A stretch of DNA of 26,896 bases, taken from assembly GCA_016934175.1 (NCBI GenBank), contig JAFGTI010000040.1:1-26896 (forward strand). The letters run 5' to 3'. A model generated the notes under the pieces. That model worked only from the letters and a program-made list of their open reading frames with translations, was not told the origin of the DNA and did no database searches. This DNA comes from Acholeplasmataceae bacterium (GTDB lineage: Bacteria > Bacillota_I > Bacilli_A > Acholeplasmatales > Acholeplasmataceae). A program made the position numbers and the translations under genes. Of the stretch, positions 1-8,364 are shown piece by piece (position 1 is the stretch's first letter; each line of letters opens with the position of its first letter).

Positions 1-954
1 AAACATTCTGTTTAAAGTTAAAGCATTTAATTCAATGAAAGGATAATCAGTTGTCGTCAGTGTTGACAAAATAAGCGAACTTGCCTTCGCTTGTAATATC
101 GCTTGGAGTTCCGCATCATTCACTATTTTATCTAATTCATCAAGCATAAATGGATCGGTATCATCTCTTAACTTACCTAAAGCAAGAGAAGCTGTAAACA
201 CGCCTTCTGAAAACCCTATATCTAGTAAATCATTAGAAGATATAAAGGCTAATAATGAGTTCACTAAAGCGGCACTTTGTTCATTATCGGAAAATTGATT
301 ATCAATTAGCGTTTGAACGTCTAATCGAATTTCTCTTTTATCTGGATCAAAAGTTGCCATACCATTTAATTGATCATCAATAATCGCTTGAATATCTTTT
401 CCAGTTATTTGTTCAGCAGCCCAACTTGCGACACCAAATGTCCAAGCAAGTGGTAAACTACCAATGTTAAGTTTATCTAAGGTTAAAACGACTTCTTCAG
501 TATCAGCAGTCATTTTAAATGTAATCAGTACCGCAGTCTTATAAGTGAATCCAGCAACAAATACATGCATACCCGATTCAATTTCTACTGTATCTTCTTT
601 AAAGCGAACCCATGATCCTTGAAAACCATACATTTCTTCTTTCATCACGTAGTTTTTTTCATCATCAGATGCAGTCGTACTTAAGTAATTAGGGTTTTGT
701 GCTAAAAATGCATTTTTTAGCAACCCGTTTGCTTCTTGTTGAGAGAATCCTAATCCCAATGTAGCAGTTGAATCATCTGTTGATAAAAAAGCATCCATCT
801 CTTCGGTTATCATGTCTGTTAAGTTAATCGCATCGTTATTTTGAAAATCATCAACAGGAATAGTAACATCTCTGTAGGTTAAAGCTAAAAAAATTGCAGG
901 AATTGCAATAATTGACAAAATAGGTATAAAAATTATTTTAAACAAGAATTTCAT
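1..954 (-). CDS. Unrecognised membrane-anchored protein, 3' end beyond window
   Basis: An open frame of 318 codons runs from an ATG at 954 to the window edge without a stop, so the C-terminus is missing. The start is preceded by AAGGAAGTG, a usable ribosome binding site about 6 nt upstream. Residues 4-25 form one hydrophobic segment (an uncleaved anchor or signal peptide with no lipobox Cys). The rest is acidic and soluble-looking, so it probably sits outside the membrane. A central stretch around residues 105-175 looks beta-rich and vaguely recalls YpmS/DUF2140-type anchored proteins, but I would not assign it. The frame has no internal stops and uses codons like its neighbours, so it looks intact. 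It lies downstream of the tsaD terminator and so probably has its own promoter. Function unknown. Confidence 0.8.
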   Translation of the reverse strand, partial: MKFLFKIIFIPILSIIAIPAIFLALTYRDVTIPVDDFQNNDAINLTDMITEEMDAFLSTDDSTATLGLGFSQQEANGLLKNAFLAQNPNYLSTTASDDEKNYVMKEEMYGFQGSWVRFKEDTVEIESGMHVFVAGFTYKTAVLITFKMTADTEEVVLTLDKLNIGSLPLAWTFGVASWAAEQITGKDIQAIIDDQLNGMATFDPDKREIRLDVQTLIDNQFSDNEQSAALVNSLLAFISSNDLLDIGFSEGVFTASLALGKLRDDTDPFMLDELDKIVNDAELQAILQAKASSLILSTLTTTDYPFIELNALTLNRMF

Positions 955-1036
955 AGAATCACTTCCTTTTATAATATTATCATATGCTAAATACTATAAA
1001 AACACAATATTTACGCATAATAAATGCTTAAAATAC

Positions 1037-1068
1037 AACAAGACTAGAACAAATATTCTAATCTTGTT
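1037..1068 (-). terminator. Intrinsic terminator after tsaD
   Basis: AACAAGA and TCTTGTT arms, then after a one-base mismatch TAGAA and TTCTA arms, close a 6-nt loop. On the minus strand the stem is followed by a T-rich run (TTGTATTTT). It begins three bases after the tsaD stop and ends the S1-pgi-tsa operon. The plus strand also has a T-run after the stem, so it could work in both directions. Confidence 0.65.
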
Positions 1069-1070
1069 TT

Positions 1071-2069
1071 TTACTCTTCAAAATTTAAAGTTGACTGTCC
1101 ACCCAACAAATAATTAGGTAATGCACCTTCTTTTTGATACTGATAAAAAGCTGCAGCAGCAATCATTGCAGCATTATCTGTACAATACTTCATGCTCGGA
1201 ATGACTATTTCTATATTAGGTATTTCAGCAAAAATTCTTTTTCTTAATCCTTTGTTTGCTGCCACTCCACCTGCAACAATAATTTGTTTGACTTGATATG
1301 CCTGAGCTGCAATTCTAGTTTTTTCAATTAAGACATCTAAAACACTCGCTTGAAATGATGCACAAACATCATTGATTCTAATTTCTTCATTTCTTTGTTC
1401 AGCATTATGCACTAGATTAATGACTGCGCTTTTCAAACCAGAGAAACTAAAATTATAAGCGGTTTTATCTAAAAAAGATCTAGGTAGATGATAAGTATCT
1501 TCACCTAATGCAGCTAGCTTATCTACAACAGGACCTCCAGGATAGGGAAGACCTAACGTTCTAGCAACTTTATCATAGGCTTCACCAACTGCATCATCTT
1601 GTGTAGTTCCTAGTAACTGGAATTCCATGTGATCTTTCATATATATCAATTCGGTATGTCCACCACTTACTAAAAGTGCTAATGCCGGAAACTTTAAATC
1701 ATGCTCAATATTTGCAGCATAAATATGACCAATTAGATGATTAACTCCAATTAATGGTAATTGATTCGCATAAGCAAACGAAGTTGCTGCATTAATCCCC
1801 ACTAATAATGATCCAATCAAACCAGGTCCTTTAGTTACAGCTACTAAATTGATGTCACTAACATCAATTTTCGCTTCAAGAAGTGCTTGTTCAAATACTC
1901 GCGTCATATGGACTACATGATTTCTAGATGCAATTTCAGGTACAACACCACCATATATTGCATGAATATCCATTTGTGATAAAACAATATGTGATAGAAC
2001 TTTTTTACCATCTTCTAAGATAGCAACACTGGTTTCATCACAACTACTTTCAACTGATAAAATAATCAT
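1071..2069 (-). CDS. tsaD: tRNA N6-adenosine threonylcarbamoyltransferase TsaD
   Basis: TsaD transfers the threonylcarbamoyl group from threonylcarbamoyl-AMP to A37 of tRNAs that read ANN codons, giving t6A. It acts in the cytoplasm with TsaB and TsaE. The protein has the ASKHA-fold start (SVESSCDETSVAIL), metal-ligand histidines in NHLIGHIYAA (H111 and H115), and a late CTDNAAMIA segment supplying the metal-binding Asp. At 332 residues it is normal for the family. I chose the ATG at 2069 over the GTG at 2075: AAGGAGG lies 7 nt before the ATG but directly abuts the GTG. The ribosome binding site lies inside the last codons of rimI and the start is two bases after the rimI stop, so translation is probably coupled. 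It is the last gene of the operon. Confidence 0.96.
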   Translation of the reverse strand: MIILSVESSCDETSVAILEDGKKVLSHIVLSQMDIHAIYGGVVPEIASRNHVVHMTRVFEQALLEAKIDVSDINLVAVTKGPGLIGSLLVGINAATSFAYANQLPLIGVNHLIGHIYAANIEHDLKFPALALLVSGGHTELIYMKDHMEFQLLGTTQDDAVGEAYDKVARTLGLPYPGGPVVDKLAALGEDTYHLPRSFLDKTAYNFSFSGLKSAVINLVHNAEQRNEEIRINDVCASFQASVLDVLIEKTRIAAQAYQVKQIIVAGGVAANKGLRKRIFAEIPNIEIVIPSMKYCTDNAAMIAAAAFYQYQKEGALPNYLLGGQSTLNFEE

Positions 2070-2071
2070 GC

Positions 2072-2500
2072 TCACACCTCCTTAATATAGACATAGGCAT
2101 CTTCAGTAATATAATAATTTTTTCTGATATGTGATTTCTTAAATCCAAATTTTTCATAAACAGCTTGCGCTTGACGATTATTTTTTCTGACTTCAAGTGA
2201 TAATTGCTTGACACCTAATTCTTTAAGGTAATCAATCGCATATGTCAATAATTCTGTTCCGAATCCTTGACCTTGATATTCAGGGTCAAAACAAAAATTC
2301 ATCATTTCAGCATTTTCATCGATTGCTCTAAATCCAATATAACCGACGACTTCCTTGTTTAGTTCATAAACAAAATAGTGTGCAAACGGATTAAGTGCTA
2401 ATTCATCATATAAAAAAGATTCACCTAAAGATTGTGTGAAAACTTTTTTTTCAATACGCACTAAATAAATAACATCTTTAAGTGTTGCTTTTCTGATCAT
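2072..2500 (-). CDS. rimI: Ribosomal protein S18-alanine N-acetyltransferase RimI (GNAT)
   Basis: A 142-residue GNAT acetyltransferase. The acetyl-CoA loop is QGQGFGTELL at about residues 76-85. The typical C-terminal segment NNRQAQAVYEKFGF (108-120) and the strand SLEVR before it are present. RimI acetylates the N-terminus of ribosomal protein S18 in E. coli. In Bacillota it usually sits between tsaB and tsaD, exactly as here, and this context is the main reason for the name. GNAT sequence alone would not fix the substrate. Its start overlaps the end of tsaB by 23 bp, and its stop lies 2 bp before the tsaD ATG. The ribosome binding site is weak, consistent with translational coupling to tsaB. 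Confidence 0.9.
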   Translation of the reverse strand: MIRKATLKDVIYLVRIEKKVFTQSLGESFLYDELALNPFAHYFVYELNKEVVGYIGFRAIDENAEMMNFCFDPEYQGQGFGTELLTYAIDYLKELGVKQLSLEVRKNNRQAQAVYEKFGFKKSHIRKNYYITEDAYVYIKEV

Positions 2501-3077
2501 GTTTAGTTTCCGCTTCTGTTTTTCTTAAATAATTAGGAATAAGATCGTGAATATTATCCACTAAAACTGCATGTTCCCTAATACGTTTTGGACTAATCTC
2601 GTAATTTCTATCATCAATAAATATTGTCTGAGCCTTTTGGTAAATCTCATCATTCGCCAACTCAGAAAATAAACGATAATCATCAGGTAATATAACATTT
2701 CCATCTTCATAAATAGCTGAAAAAACATAACCCCTTCTAGCATCCATCATTGCTGCAATTTTTCCTTCATAACCACTTGTTAAAAATAGTAAACTACTCA
2801 CAGTCTTCAACTTCACGCCCTTAGTGAAAGCAAACATCTTTCCTACCATAACAGCGATTCTTAATCCTGTATAGGACCCTGGTCCTATACCTATAATGAT
2901 TTCATCTAAATCAGCTAATGTGATTTTATTTCTCTTTAAAAGTTGATCGATGCGGTCAACCAAGTATTTTGCATGATCTCTAGAAGCGATTCTAATACTA
3001 AAATCAATCAGTATATCATCTCTACTATAACCAACATACATGACACTTGATGATACATCAAAAAATAAAGTTTTCAT
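2478..3077 (-). CDS. tsaB: TsaB, t6A biosynthesis partner protein
   Basis: TsaB is an ASKHA-fold, proteolytically inactive relative of TsaD that forms the core of the t6A complex with it and TsaE. The start FFDVSSSVMYVGY and the motif GIGPGSYTGLRIA (about residues 63-75) are diagnostic. At 199 residues it is slightly short compared with about 230, with a reduced C-terminal half, as is usual in low-GC Gram-positives. The start codon overlaps the tsaE stop by 4 bp (ATGA), and its 3' end overlaps rimI. The order tsaE-tsaB-rimI-tsaD is the classic Bacillota cluster. Confidence 0.94.
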   Translation of the reverse strand: MKTLFFDVSSSVMYVGYSRDDILIDFSIRIASRDHAKYLVDRIDQLLKRNKITLADLDEIIIGIGPGSYTGLRIAVMVGKMFAFTKGVKLKTVSSLLFLTSGYEGKIAAMMDARRGYVFSAIYEDGNVILPDDYRLFSELANDEIYQKAQTIFIDDRNYEISPKRIREHAVLVDNIHDLIPNYLRKTEAETKHDQKSNT

Positions 3078-3532
3078 ATAAGTTGTACCGCTCTTTTACA
3101 AGGATATCCATGACATTCCATAATAAATTCTCTTTCTGTGTCGCTTAATTTATTGATCTTAACGAGCAAGTAATCGTGTGGTAAAAAATTGCTAACCTGA
3201 TATGGCCATTCAATGACAATCATACCATTACCATCAATATATTCCTCTAAATCAAAATCAGTTCCTTCACCTTCAAGTCGGTAAAGATCCAAATGATATA
3301 ATGTTCTAAAATAATCTTTAGTTCTATATTTTTTCATGATAGTAAAAGTTGGGCTATTTACTACAGATGTAACACCTAACCCACGAGCAATACCTTTAGT
3401 AAATGTTGTTTTTCCTGCTCCGAGTTCACCATCTAATAAAATAACAACTCTTGGTTCATCTTTGAGTAATAAACCCAGTTCAAAACCAATGACTTCCGTC
3501 TCTTGTTCTGAATATGACTTTCTGATTTTCAT
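3074..3532 (-). CDS. tsaE: TsaE, tRNA threonylcarbamoyladenosine biosynthesis ATPase
   Basis: TsaE is a small P-loop ATPase that drives turnover of the TsaB-TsaD complex in t6A synthesis. The Walker A motif GELGAGKTT spans residues 35-43, the switch-type SPTFTI is at 60-65, HLDLYRL is at 80-86 and the Walker-B-like IVIEWP is near 105-110. At 152 residues the length is typical. The gene starts 8 bp after pgi, with TAGGGA as a modest ribosome binding site, and overlaps tsaB by 4 bp. No oddities seen. Confidence 0.95.
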   Translation of the reverse strand: MKIRKSYSEQETEVIGFELGLLLKDEPRVVILLDGELGAGKTTFTKGIARGLGVTSVVNSPTFTIMKKYRTKDYFRTLYHLDLYRLEGEGTDFDLEEYIDGNGMIVIEWPYQVSNFLPHDYLLVKINKLSDTEREFIMECHGYPCKRAVQLI

Positions 3533-3539
3533 TTTGTCC

Positions 3540-4844
3540 CTACTTTAAAATATTTTCGTATCCTTTTTTGCCTAAAAGTGCAAACATATTCTTTTTATAT
3601 GCTTCTACTCCTGGTTGATTAAATGGGTTCACATCAATTAAATACGCTGACATAGCACATGCTTTTTCGAAGAAATATACTAAATATCCAAATGAATAGC
3701 TATCTAATCTAGGAATAGTCATCAATATATTAGGCACCAACCCATCTTTATGAGCCATCATTGTTCCTTTAAGTGCTTGAGAATTCACATAAGACAGCGT
3801 CTTACCTTCAAGATAATTTAGTTCATCTAAATCTTTTTCGTCTCTTTCAATAACAACATCTGAACTACTTTCTTGAACCTTAATCACAGTTTCAAACAAG
3901 TGACGTTCACCATCTTGTATATATTGTCCCAATGAATGAAGATCAGTAGAAAAACCTGCACTTGCTACAAATAAACCTTTATGGTCCTTACCTTCAGATT
4001 CTCCGAATAGTTGTTTCCACCACTCATTTAGAAAAAGTAAATTGGGTTCATACCCAACAAGCATTTCCACTTTTTTACCTGAAGTATATAGTAAGTAACG
4101 TGTCACAGCATATAAATAGGCTTCATTATTCAATAAACTGGGCTTTGAAAAGCGTTTAAATGCATCATTAGCACCTTTAAGCATAGCTCTTGTGTTAAGC
4201 CCAGCTGCTTGTAAAGGAAGTAATCCAACAGGTGTTAAGACACTAAATCTTCCACCTACATCATCTGGAATGACAAACATTTCATACCCATTTTGTTTAG
4301 CAACTGCATATAATGCACCTTTGTTCTTGTCTGTAGTCGCATATATTCTATCTTTAGCACCAATAATACCGTATTTTTCTTCTAACGCTTTTTTTAAAAC
4401 TCTGAATGCAACTGCAGGTTCAGTGGTAGTTCCAGACTTAGAGATAACATTAATACTAAAGCTTTTTGTTTTAAGGTAATCTAATAATCTCTCTAGATAT
4501 TGCCCTGACATTTGATGCCCAGCAAAAACAACTTCAAGTCTTTCTTTCTTAAAGGGAATTTTCAAAAATTCTAGTCCTGCTTTTGTTCCTAAATATGATC
4601 CACCAATACCAATAACAACTAAAACTTTACTTTGTTTTCTTATTTTCTTTGCTGCCAATAAAAGTCTAGCATATTCTTCTTTATCATAATTTTTTGGTAA
4701 ATCTAACCATCCAAGGTAATCATTCCCTTTTCCTGTTTTTTCATGAATCACCTTATGTAATTCATCGACTTTCTTTTGTAATTTCTCAGGTTGAATTTCT
4801 AAAAATTCACGAGCGTCATCTAAATTTAAATCAATATATGACAT
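3540..4844 (-). CDS. pgi: Glucose-6-phosphate isomerase
   Basis: Interconverts glucose-6-phosphate and fructose-6-phosphate in glycolysis, in the cytoplasm. Diagnostic stretches are VIGIGGSYLGTKAGLEFL (phosphosugar site), ISKSGTTTEPAVAFR (SIS-domain phosphate loop), NEWWKQLFGESEGK and FSTDLHSLGQYIQDG (PGI signatures). At 434 residues it matches the short Bacillus/Mollicutes form rather than the 550-residue enterobacterial form. GAGGAAC precedes the ATG. The gene begins 12 bp after the S1-domain gene and ends 8 bp before tsaE, so it is cotranscribed with the t6A cluster. Confidence 0.97.
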   Translation of the reverse strand: MSYIDLNLDDAREFLEIQPEKLQKKVDELHKVIHEKTGKGNDYLGWLDLPKNYDKEEYARLLLAAKKIRKQSKVLVVIGIGGSYLGTKAGLEFLKIPFKKERLEVVFAGHQMSGQYLERLLDYLKTKSFSINVISKSGTTTEPAVAFRVLKKALEEKYGIIGAKDRIYATTDKNKGALYAVAKQNGYEMFVIPDDVGGRFSVLTPVGLLPLQAAGLNTRAMLKGANDAFKRFSKPSLLNNEAYLYAVTRYLLYTSGKKVEMLVGYEPNLLFLNEWWKQLFGESEGKDHKGLFVASAGFSTDLHSLGQYIQDGERHLFETVIKVQESSSDVVIERDEKDLDELNYLEGKTLSYVNSQALKGTMMAHKDGLVPNILMTIPRLDSYSFGYLVYFFEKACAMSAYLIDVNPFNQPGVEAYKKNMFALLGKKGYENILK

Positions 4845-4856
4845 TTTTTTGTTCCT

Positions 4857-5180
4857 CTATTTCTTAGATTTTTCTATCCAGTGTGGTAATGCTTTTGATA
4901 ATGTATGAAACCCTATTTTAATCCTTACCATCTTGGATATTTTAGGGTGGATAGGATTGGCTTGTTTATATGAAAGTTTCAGTCTCTTATTTTCTTCATC
5001 AACTTCTAATACAACAGCTTCAATTTCATCTCCAACACAAAGAATGTCTTCAATAGAAGGGATATATTGGTCCGAAACCTCGGAAATATGAATAAGACCA
5101 CTATAATCCAAATAAGAGATGAAGACACCGTAAGGAAGAATTCCTGTAACTTTACATGTGATTTGATCATTAATTTTCAT
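4857..5180 (-). CDS. S1-domain RNA-binding protein (YabR/GSP13-like)
   Basis: A 107-residue protein with one S1 (OB-fold) domain over residues 1-72. The pattern includes CKVTGILPYGVFISY, GLIHISEVSD and LCVGDEIEAVVLEVDEE, ending KRLKLSYKQ, the usual closing strand of S1 repeats. The C-terminal ~35 residues are basic and probably aid RNA contact. Single-S1 proteins of this type (YabR, general stress protein 13, CvfD) associate with ribosomes or act as post-transcriptional regulators in Bacillota. The exact role here is unknown. It is the first gene of the pgi-tsa operon, just downstream of a likely promoter, with GAGG before the ATG. Confidence 0.85.
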   Translation of the reverse strand: MKINDQITCKVTGILPYGVFISYLDYSGLIHISEVSDQYIPSIEDILCVGDEIEAVVLEVDEENKRLKLSYKQANPIHPKISKMVRIKIGFHTLSKALPHWIEKSKK

Positions 5181-5198
5181 ATCAAAAACCTCGTAGAC

Positions 5199-5226
5199 AT
5201 TATATCATATTTGTAATATGAAACAA
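5199..5226 (-). promoter_or_regulatory. Promoter of the S1-pgi-tsa operon
   Basis: On the minus strand, -35 TTGTTT (5221-5226) and -10 TATAAT (5199-5204) are separated by 16 bp, giving a short leader before the ATG at 5180. It lies between the degV terminator and the first gene, so it defines the operon start. The -35 matches only half the consensus, but the -10 is perfect. Confidence 0.55.
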
Positions 5227-5231
5227 TAAAA

Positions 5232-5249
5232 AAACGCGTTTCCGCGTTT
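5232..5249 (-). terminator. Intrinsic terminator of degV
   Basis: A perfect 7-bp stem (AAACGCG and CGCGTTT) with a TTTC or GAAA tetraloop overlaps the degV stop codon. On the minus strand it is followed by a run of seven T. It separates degV from the next operon. Confidence 0.85.
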
Positions 5250-6090
5250 ATTCGTTTGCTAGATAGATTCCTAGCCCACCCAATCCGATATGAGCTGAAA
5301 TCACTGGACTAATCACTCCGGTAATTGCTACTTTAACATTTTCTCCTAATTGATATATTTCATGTTCAAGTAGTTTTGCTTCTGTAGACCGATCGACATA
5401 AGAAATATAGACAACTACTTTTCCTTTTTCCATTAACTTCTTTACTTCGTTAGTCAAATAAACATATACATTATTATAACTTCTAACTTTATGTTCGATA
5501 TCAAGAACACCTTGATTGAATCGTAAAATAGGTTTTATTTTTAAAAGATTTCCAATAACTGCTTGAACACGGTTCAATCTACCACCTTTAACCAACGTTT
5601 GTAAATCATTTACTGTAAAGATTAGTGAACCTTTTTTTATGAGTTCCTCTAAATAGACTAAACCTTCTTCAATTGTGTGCCCTAAATCAAGAAATTCAAC
5701 CATTTTTTGTGCGATGTAGCCACTTCCGCTAATTGTAGACTTTGTATCAACGACAAAAGCATGAGTGCTTTCGACAAGTGTAGCTCCTAAGTTAGCACTA
5801 TTTACCGTTCCGCTTAATGTCTTTGACAAAGTCAAACAAATAACATCTGGATACATTTCAAATTGCTCCTCAAAAGCATTCATAAAAAGTTCAGGTGATG
5901 GTTGACTAGTTTTAATTTCTTTATTTTTGTGCATCGCATCAACAATTAACTGTGGATTAATTTCTCCATCAATATATTCTTGATGATCAATAATAATTTT
6001 TAGAGGTACTACAGTAATTTTGTTAGATTTGACGTATTGTGGCTCAAGTCCAAAAGTTGAGTCTATGATTAAACCTACTTTTCTTTCCAT
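5248..6090 (-). CDS. DegV family fatty-acid-binding protein
   Basis: A 280-residue DegV-fold protein. DegV proteins (FakB relatives) bind one fatty acid. In Bacillota FakB presents it to the FakA kinase for phosphorylation and membrane lipid synthesis. Family marks are the N-terminal VGLIIDSTFGLEP, the SQPSPELF segment near residues 59-66, and LSKTLSGTVNSANLG near 93-107, which holds the ligand-facing Ser/Thr. The length is typical. It is flanked by terminators on both sides, so it is a single-gene unit. AAGGAG precedes the ATG. I cannot tell from sequence which fatty acid it prefers, and no fakA is in the window. Confidence 0.93.
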   Translation of the reverse strand: MERKVGLIIDSTFGLEPQYVKSNKITVVPLKIIIDHQEYIDGEINPQLIVDAMHKNKEIKTSQPSPELFMNAFEEQFEMYPDVICLTLSKTLSGTVNSANLGATLVESTHAFVVDTKSTISGSGYIAQKMVEFLDLGHTIEEGLVYLEELIKKGSLIFTVNDLQTLVKGGRLNRVQAVIGNLLKIKPILRFNQGVLDIEHKVRSYNNVYVYLTNEVKKLMEKGKVVVYISYVDRSTEAKLLEHEIYQLGENVKVAITGVISPVISAHIGLGGLGIYLANE

Positions 6091-6122
6091 AAAATAACTC
6101 CTTATTTATCGTTATATATGCA

Positions 6123-6150
6123 AAAAAGACACGCTATATGCGGTCTTTTT
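6123..6150 (-). terminator. Intrinsic terminator of the cdaA-nifU operon
   Basis: AAAAAGAC and GTCTTTTT arms, with an inner CGC/GCG pair and one bulged base, lie immediately after the NifU-like gene. On the minus strand the descending arm ends in six T. Confidence 0.8.
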
Positions 6151-6153
6151 GAG

Positions 6154-6384
6154 TTAATCAACATTAACAACAGCAATAACGCCAGGTACATTTTCTAATA
6201 ACATGGTTTCAATACCTTGTTTCAAGGTCACATCTAAAGCCATACATCCATCACATGCACCAAGCATTTTTACATAGACGATGCCATCTTCAACATTGAT
6301 TACTTCAATGTCTCCGCCATCTCTAATTAAATAGGGTCTTACTTTTTGAATCAAGTCTAGGACTTGTTGTTTTGTATCATCCAT
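6154..6384 (-). CDS. NifU C-terminal domain Fe-S scaffold protein
   Basis: A 76-residue NifU-like (Nfu/YutI) protein that carries and delivers [4Fe-4S] clusters in the cytoplasm. The cluster ligands are the CxxC in GACDGCMALDVTLKQGIE (C44 and C47), and VRPYLIRDGGDIEV is the usual start of the domain. The ATG at 6384 is preferred over the GTG at 6393: GAAAGG lies about 8 nt before the ATG, while the GTG overlaps that site. It is the last gene of the cdaA operon, 44 bp after yutD and just before the terminator. One possible client is iron-sulphur enzymes of the MEP isoprenoid pathway (IspG/IspH), which would fit the nearby ispDF; that is inference. Confidence 0.93.
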   Translation of the reverse strand: MDDTKQQVLDLIQKVRPYLIRDGGDIEVINVEDGIVYVKMLGACDGCMALDVTLKQGIETMLLENVPGVIAVVNVD

Positions 6385-6428
6385 TGTGATCACCTTTCTT
6401 TGACGACTTAAGTATATACCAGTCGGTC

Positions 6429-6722
6429 TTATATATCAATCATCTTGTCTTGAACTGGCTTAATTCGCTTTAAAACGTAATGTGCACAATTAACTTGACA
6501 TGATTCATTTAAATAATCGGGTATTCTTTTATAACCATTTGGACTTTTAGGATCTGAATTAAATCCTTTTAATCTGAGCATGCTTGAAGACATATCGCCA
6601 ACAATATAAGTATATCTGTCGAAGGCAACATCAACATAACGCTCTTGAAATTTAAGTAAATCAAAAGCTTCTCTATAGTCTTTAATTAATTCAAATTGTC
6701 CAAATTCTGTATCTATAATCAT
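6429..6722 (-). CDS. YutD-like protein (DUF1027)
   Basis: A 97-residue protein matching the YutD family of Bacillota, function not established. Recognisable features are the acidic N-terminus ending in DYREAFDLLKFQERY, FDRYTYIVGDMSSSMLRLKGF, and IPDYLNESCQVNCAHYVLKRI. The two conserved cysteines in ESCQVNC (about residues 74 and 78) could bind metal or form a disulphide. B. subtilis has a NifU-like gene (yutI) near yutD, and the same pairing appears here. The start overlaps the ispDF stop by one base, with GAAGG as ribosome binding site, so it belongs to the operon. Confidence 0.85.
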   Translation of the reverse strand: MIIDTEFGQFELIKDYREAFDLLKFQERYVDVAFDRYTYIVGDMSSSMLRLKGFNSDPKSPNGYKRIPDYLNESCQVNCAHYVLKRIKPVQDKMIDI

Positions 6723-7846
6723 TATGACACCTTCTTTAGTATAACAACAGCTTCTGCAGCAATTGCTTTTTGTTGTCCAATTGCATCCAACTTTTCATAA
6801 GTTGTTGCTTTAATACTGATGAGTTGATCAGAAACATTAAGTATGTTACTGATGTTTTGTCTCATTTCTTTGATGTACGGACTCATTTTAGGTAGTTCTG
6901 CATAAATCATCGAATCTATATTACCAATTTCATACCCCTTTTGTCTAATCATATCATGAACTGTTTTTAATATTTTCATAGAACTTATATCTTTATATGC
7001 TGGATCGGTATCCGGATAGATGCTACCTAAGTCTCCTAAGCTAAGTGCTCCAAGCATTGATTCAGCAATTGCGTGTAGTAAAACATCTGCATCACTGTGA
7101 CCAAGTAAACCTTTATTAAACGGTATGTGTATACCACCTAATATCAATGGTCTATCAATAACTAATTGATGAATATCAAAACTATGACCAATACGCATTA
7201 GATTCTCCTTTTCTAAGTGCCTTTTAACATAATCTAGGTCTCGAGGATAAGTTACTTTAATATTAGGTTCAAGATTAAAGACAACTCTAATTTTTTCCTC
7301 TGGATAAAACGCTTGATAAAGTGAGATGTCATCGTCATATGATTGGTGACTCCTCAAATATGCAAACCTTATTTTTTCAGTTAAAAATGCTTGTGGTGTT
7401 TGCGCTAAGATGTATTGCTCTCTATTCACACTTGTTAATACATTATTATCAAAATGTTTAATGGCGTTTGTTAAATATTCAGCTAATAAAACAGCATCAT
7501 GATATTGAAGCACTTTTTCAATCTCAAGAATAGCGTTCTTCGAAATTAACGGTCTTGCTGCATCATGGATATAAACATAGGGTGTCTCAACTTCTTTTAA
7601 TCCTAGCATCACAGATTCGCTTCTAGTTTTTCCACCAATTACTAATTTCATGTCTTCATTTTGATATCTTTGAACATCATTAAAATCATTTTTCGCTACG
7701 ACAAGAACTATTTTAAATCCCAAGGCTAAAAAAGTCTCAACGCTATATAAGAATAAAGGCTTTTGATTAATAGGGTATAATATTTTAGATTGGTTAAGTT
7801 GTGCTCTTGTGCCGCTTCCTGCAGCAACTATTAACGCAGTATTCAT
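6722..7846 (-). CDS. ispDF: Bifunctional IspD-IspF enzyme of the MEP pathway
   Basis: A 374-residue fusion. Residues 1-215 are IspD (2-C-methyl-D-erythritol 4-phosphate cytidylyltransferase), with AAGSGTR at 8-14, IHDAARPL at 93-100 and NREQYILAQTPQAF at 141-154. Residues 217-374 are IspF (MEcPP synthase), with metal ligands D224 and H226 in RIGHSFDIHQ, GLLGHSDADVLLHA (H258), and the C-terminal KATTYEKLDAIGQQKAIAA. The IspF opening reads GHSFD where most enzymes read GxGYD, but the ligands are kept. The two enzymes act at steps three and five of isoprenoid precursor synthesis, so the cell makes isoprenoids by the MEP route. It starts 2 bp after the cyclo-ligase gene with AAGGGG as ribosome binding site. 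Confidence 0.95.
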   Translation of the reverse strand: MNTALIVAAGSGTRAQLNQSKILYPINQKPLFLYSVETFLALGFKIVLVVAKNDFNDVQRYQNEDMKLVIGGKTRSESVMLGLKEVETPYVYIHDAARPLISKNAILEIEKVLQYHDAVLLAEYLTNAIKHFDNNVLTSVNREQYILAQTPQAFLTEKIRFAYLRSHQSYDDDISLYQAFYPEEKIRVVFNLEPNIKVTYPRDLDYVKRHLEKENLMRIGHSFDIHQLVIDRPLILGGIHIPFNKGLLGHSDADVLLHAIAESMLGALSLGDLGSIYPDTDPAYKDISSMKILKTVHDMIRQKGYEIGNIDSMIYAELPKMSPYIKEMRQNISNILNVSDQLISIKATTYEKLDAIGQQKAIAAEAVVILKKVS

Positions 7847-7848
7847 GT

Positions 7849-8364
7849 TTACCCCTTAAAATATCCATCTAACTTTTGATCAAATATATCATGATTAAAT
7901 TTCTCAATTTCTTGAAAATCATAAATGACTCCCATGACAAATTTAGGTCTAATCTTCGATAAAAACTGATCATAATATCCTTTTCCAAACCCAATACGAT
8001 AACAATCTTTAGCTATACCCACTGCTGGAACGAGTAAGTAATCAATATCTTTATCGCATTTAATTCCCGATTGAGGTTCCATGACACCAAATTTACTCTT
8101 TTTAAATGATGTTTTTTCATCAAGATAATAAAAATGGATACCATCTGACTCAACTTTTGGAAAAGCAAATTTGTGCTGACTTTTTGTTAAAGATAATAAA
8201 TTCACTTCGTTACCTAAAGGATAATAAATTCCAATAACTTGAGCATGTAAAAAGTCATCATCATTTAGAATCTGCTTAATGATGTTTTCATTTTTTACTT
8301 GTAATTGTTTTGAACTCATTTGATTTCTTTGTTTAATCAATTGAATTCTCAATTCGTTTTTCAT
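7849..8364 (-). CDS. 5-formyltetrahydrofolate cyclo-ligase
   Basis: A 171-residue enzyme that converts 5-formyl-THF to 5,10-methenyl-THF with ATP, recycling folate stores in the cytoplasm. The signature VGIAKDCYRIGFGKGYYDQFL (about 115-135) is diagnostic, including GFGKGYYD for phosphate and magnesium binding. The N-terminal KNELRIQLIKQRNQMS and IGIYYPLGNEVNL are typical. Its ATG overlaps the stop of the sensor gene by 4 bp (ATGA), so translation is coupled. It is slightly short compared with about 185-190 residues but complete. Confidence 0.92.
   Translation of the reverse strand: MKNELRIQLIKQRNQMSSKQLQVKNENIIKQILNDDDFLHAQVIGIYYPLGNEVNLLSLTKSQHKFAFPKVESDGIHFYYLDEKTSFKKSKFGVMEPQSGIKCDKDIDYLLVPAVGIAKDCYRIGFGKGYYDQFLSKIRPKFVMGVIYDFQEIEKFNHDIFDQKLDGYFKG

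Noticed and set aside
4192..4479. Plus-strand frame of 95 codons inside pgi
   Set aside because: Antisense shadow of a strongly conserved gene, without a ribosome binding site or recognisable product.
6720..6732. ATGACACC near the ispDF end as a second TetR operator
   Set aside because: Only one arm is present and it lies inside coding sequence.
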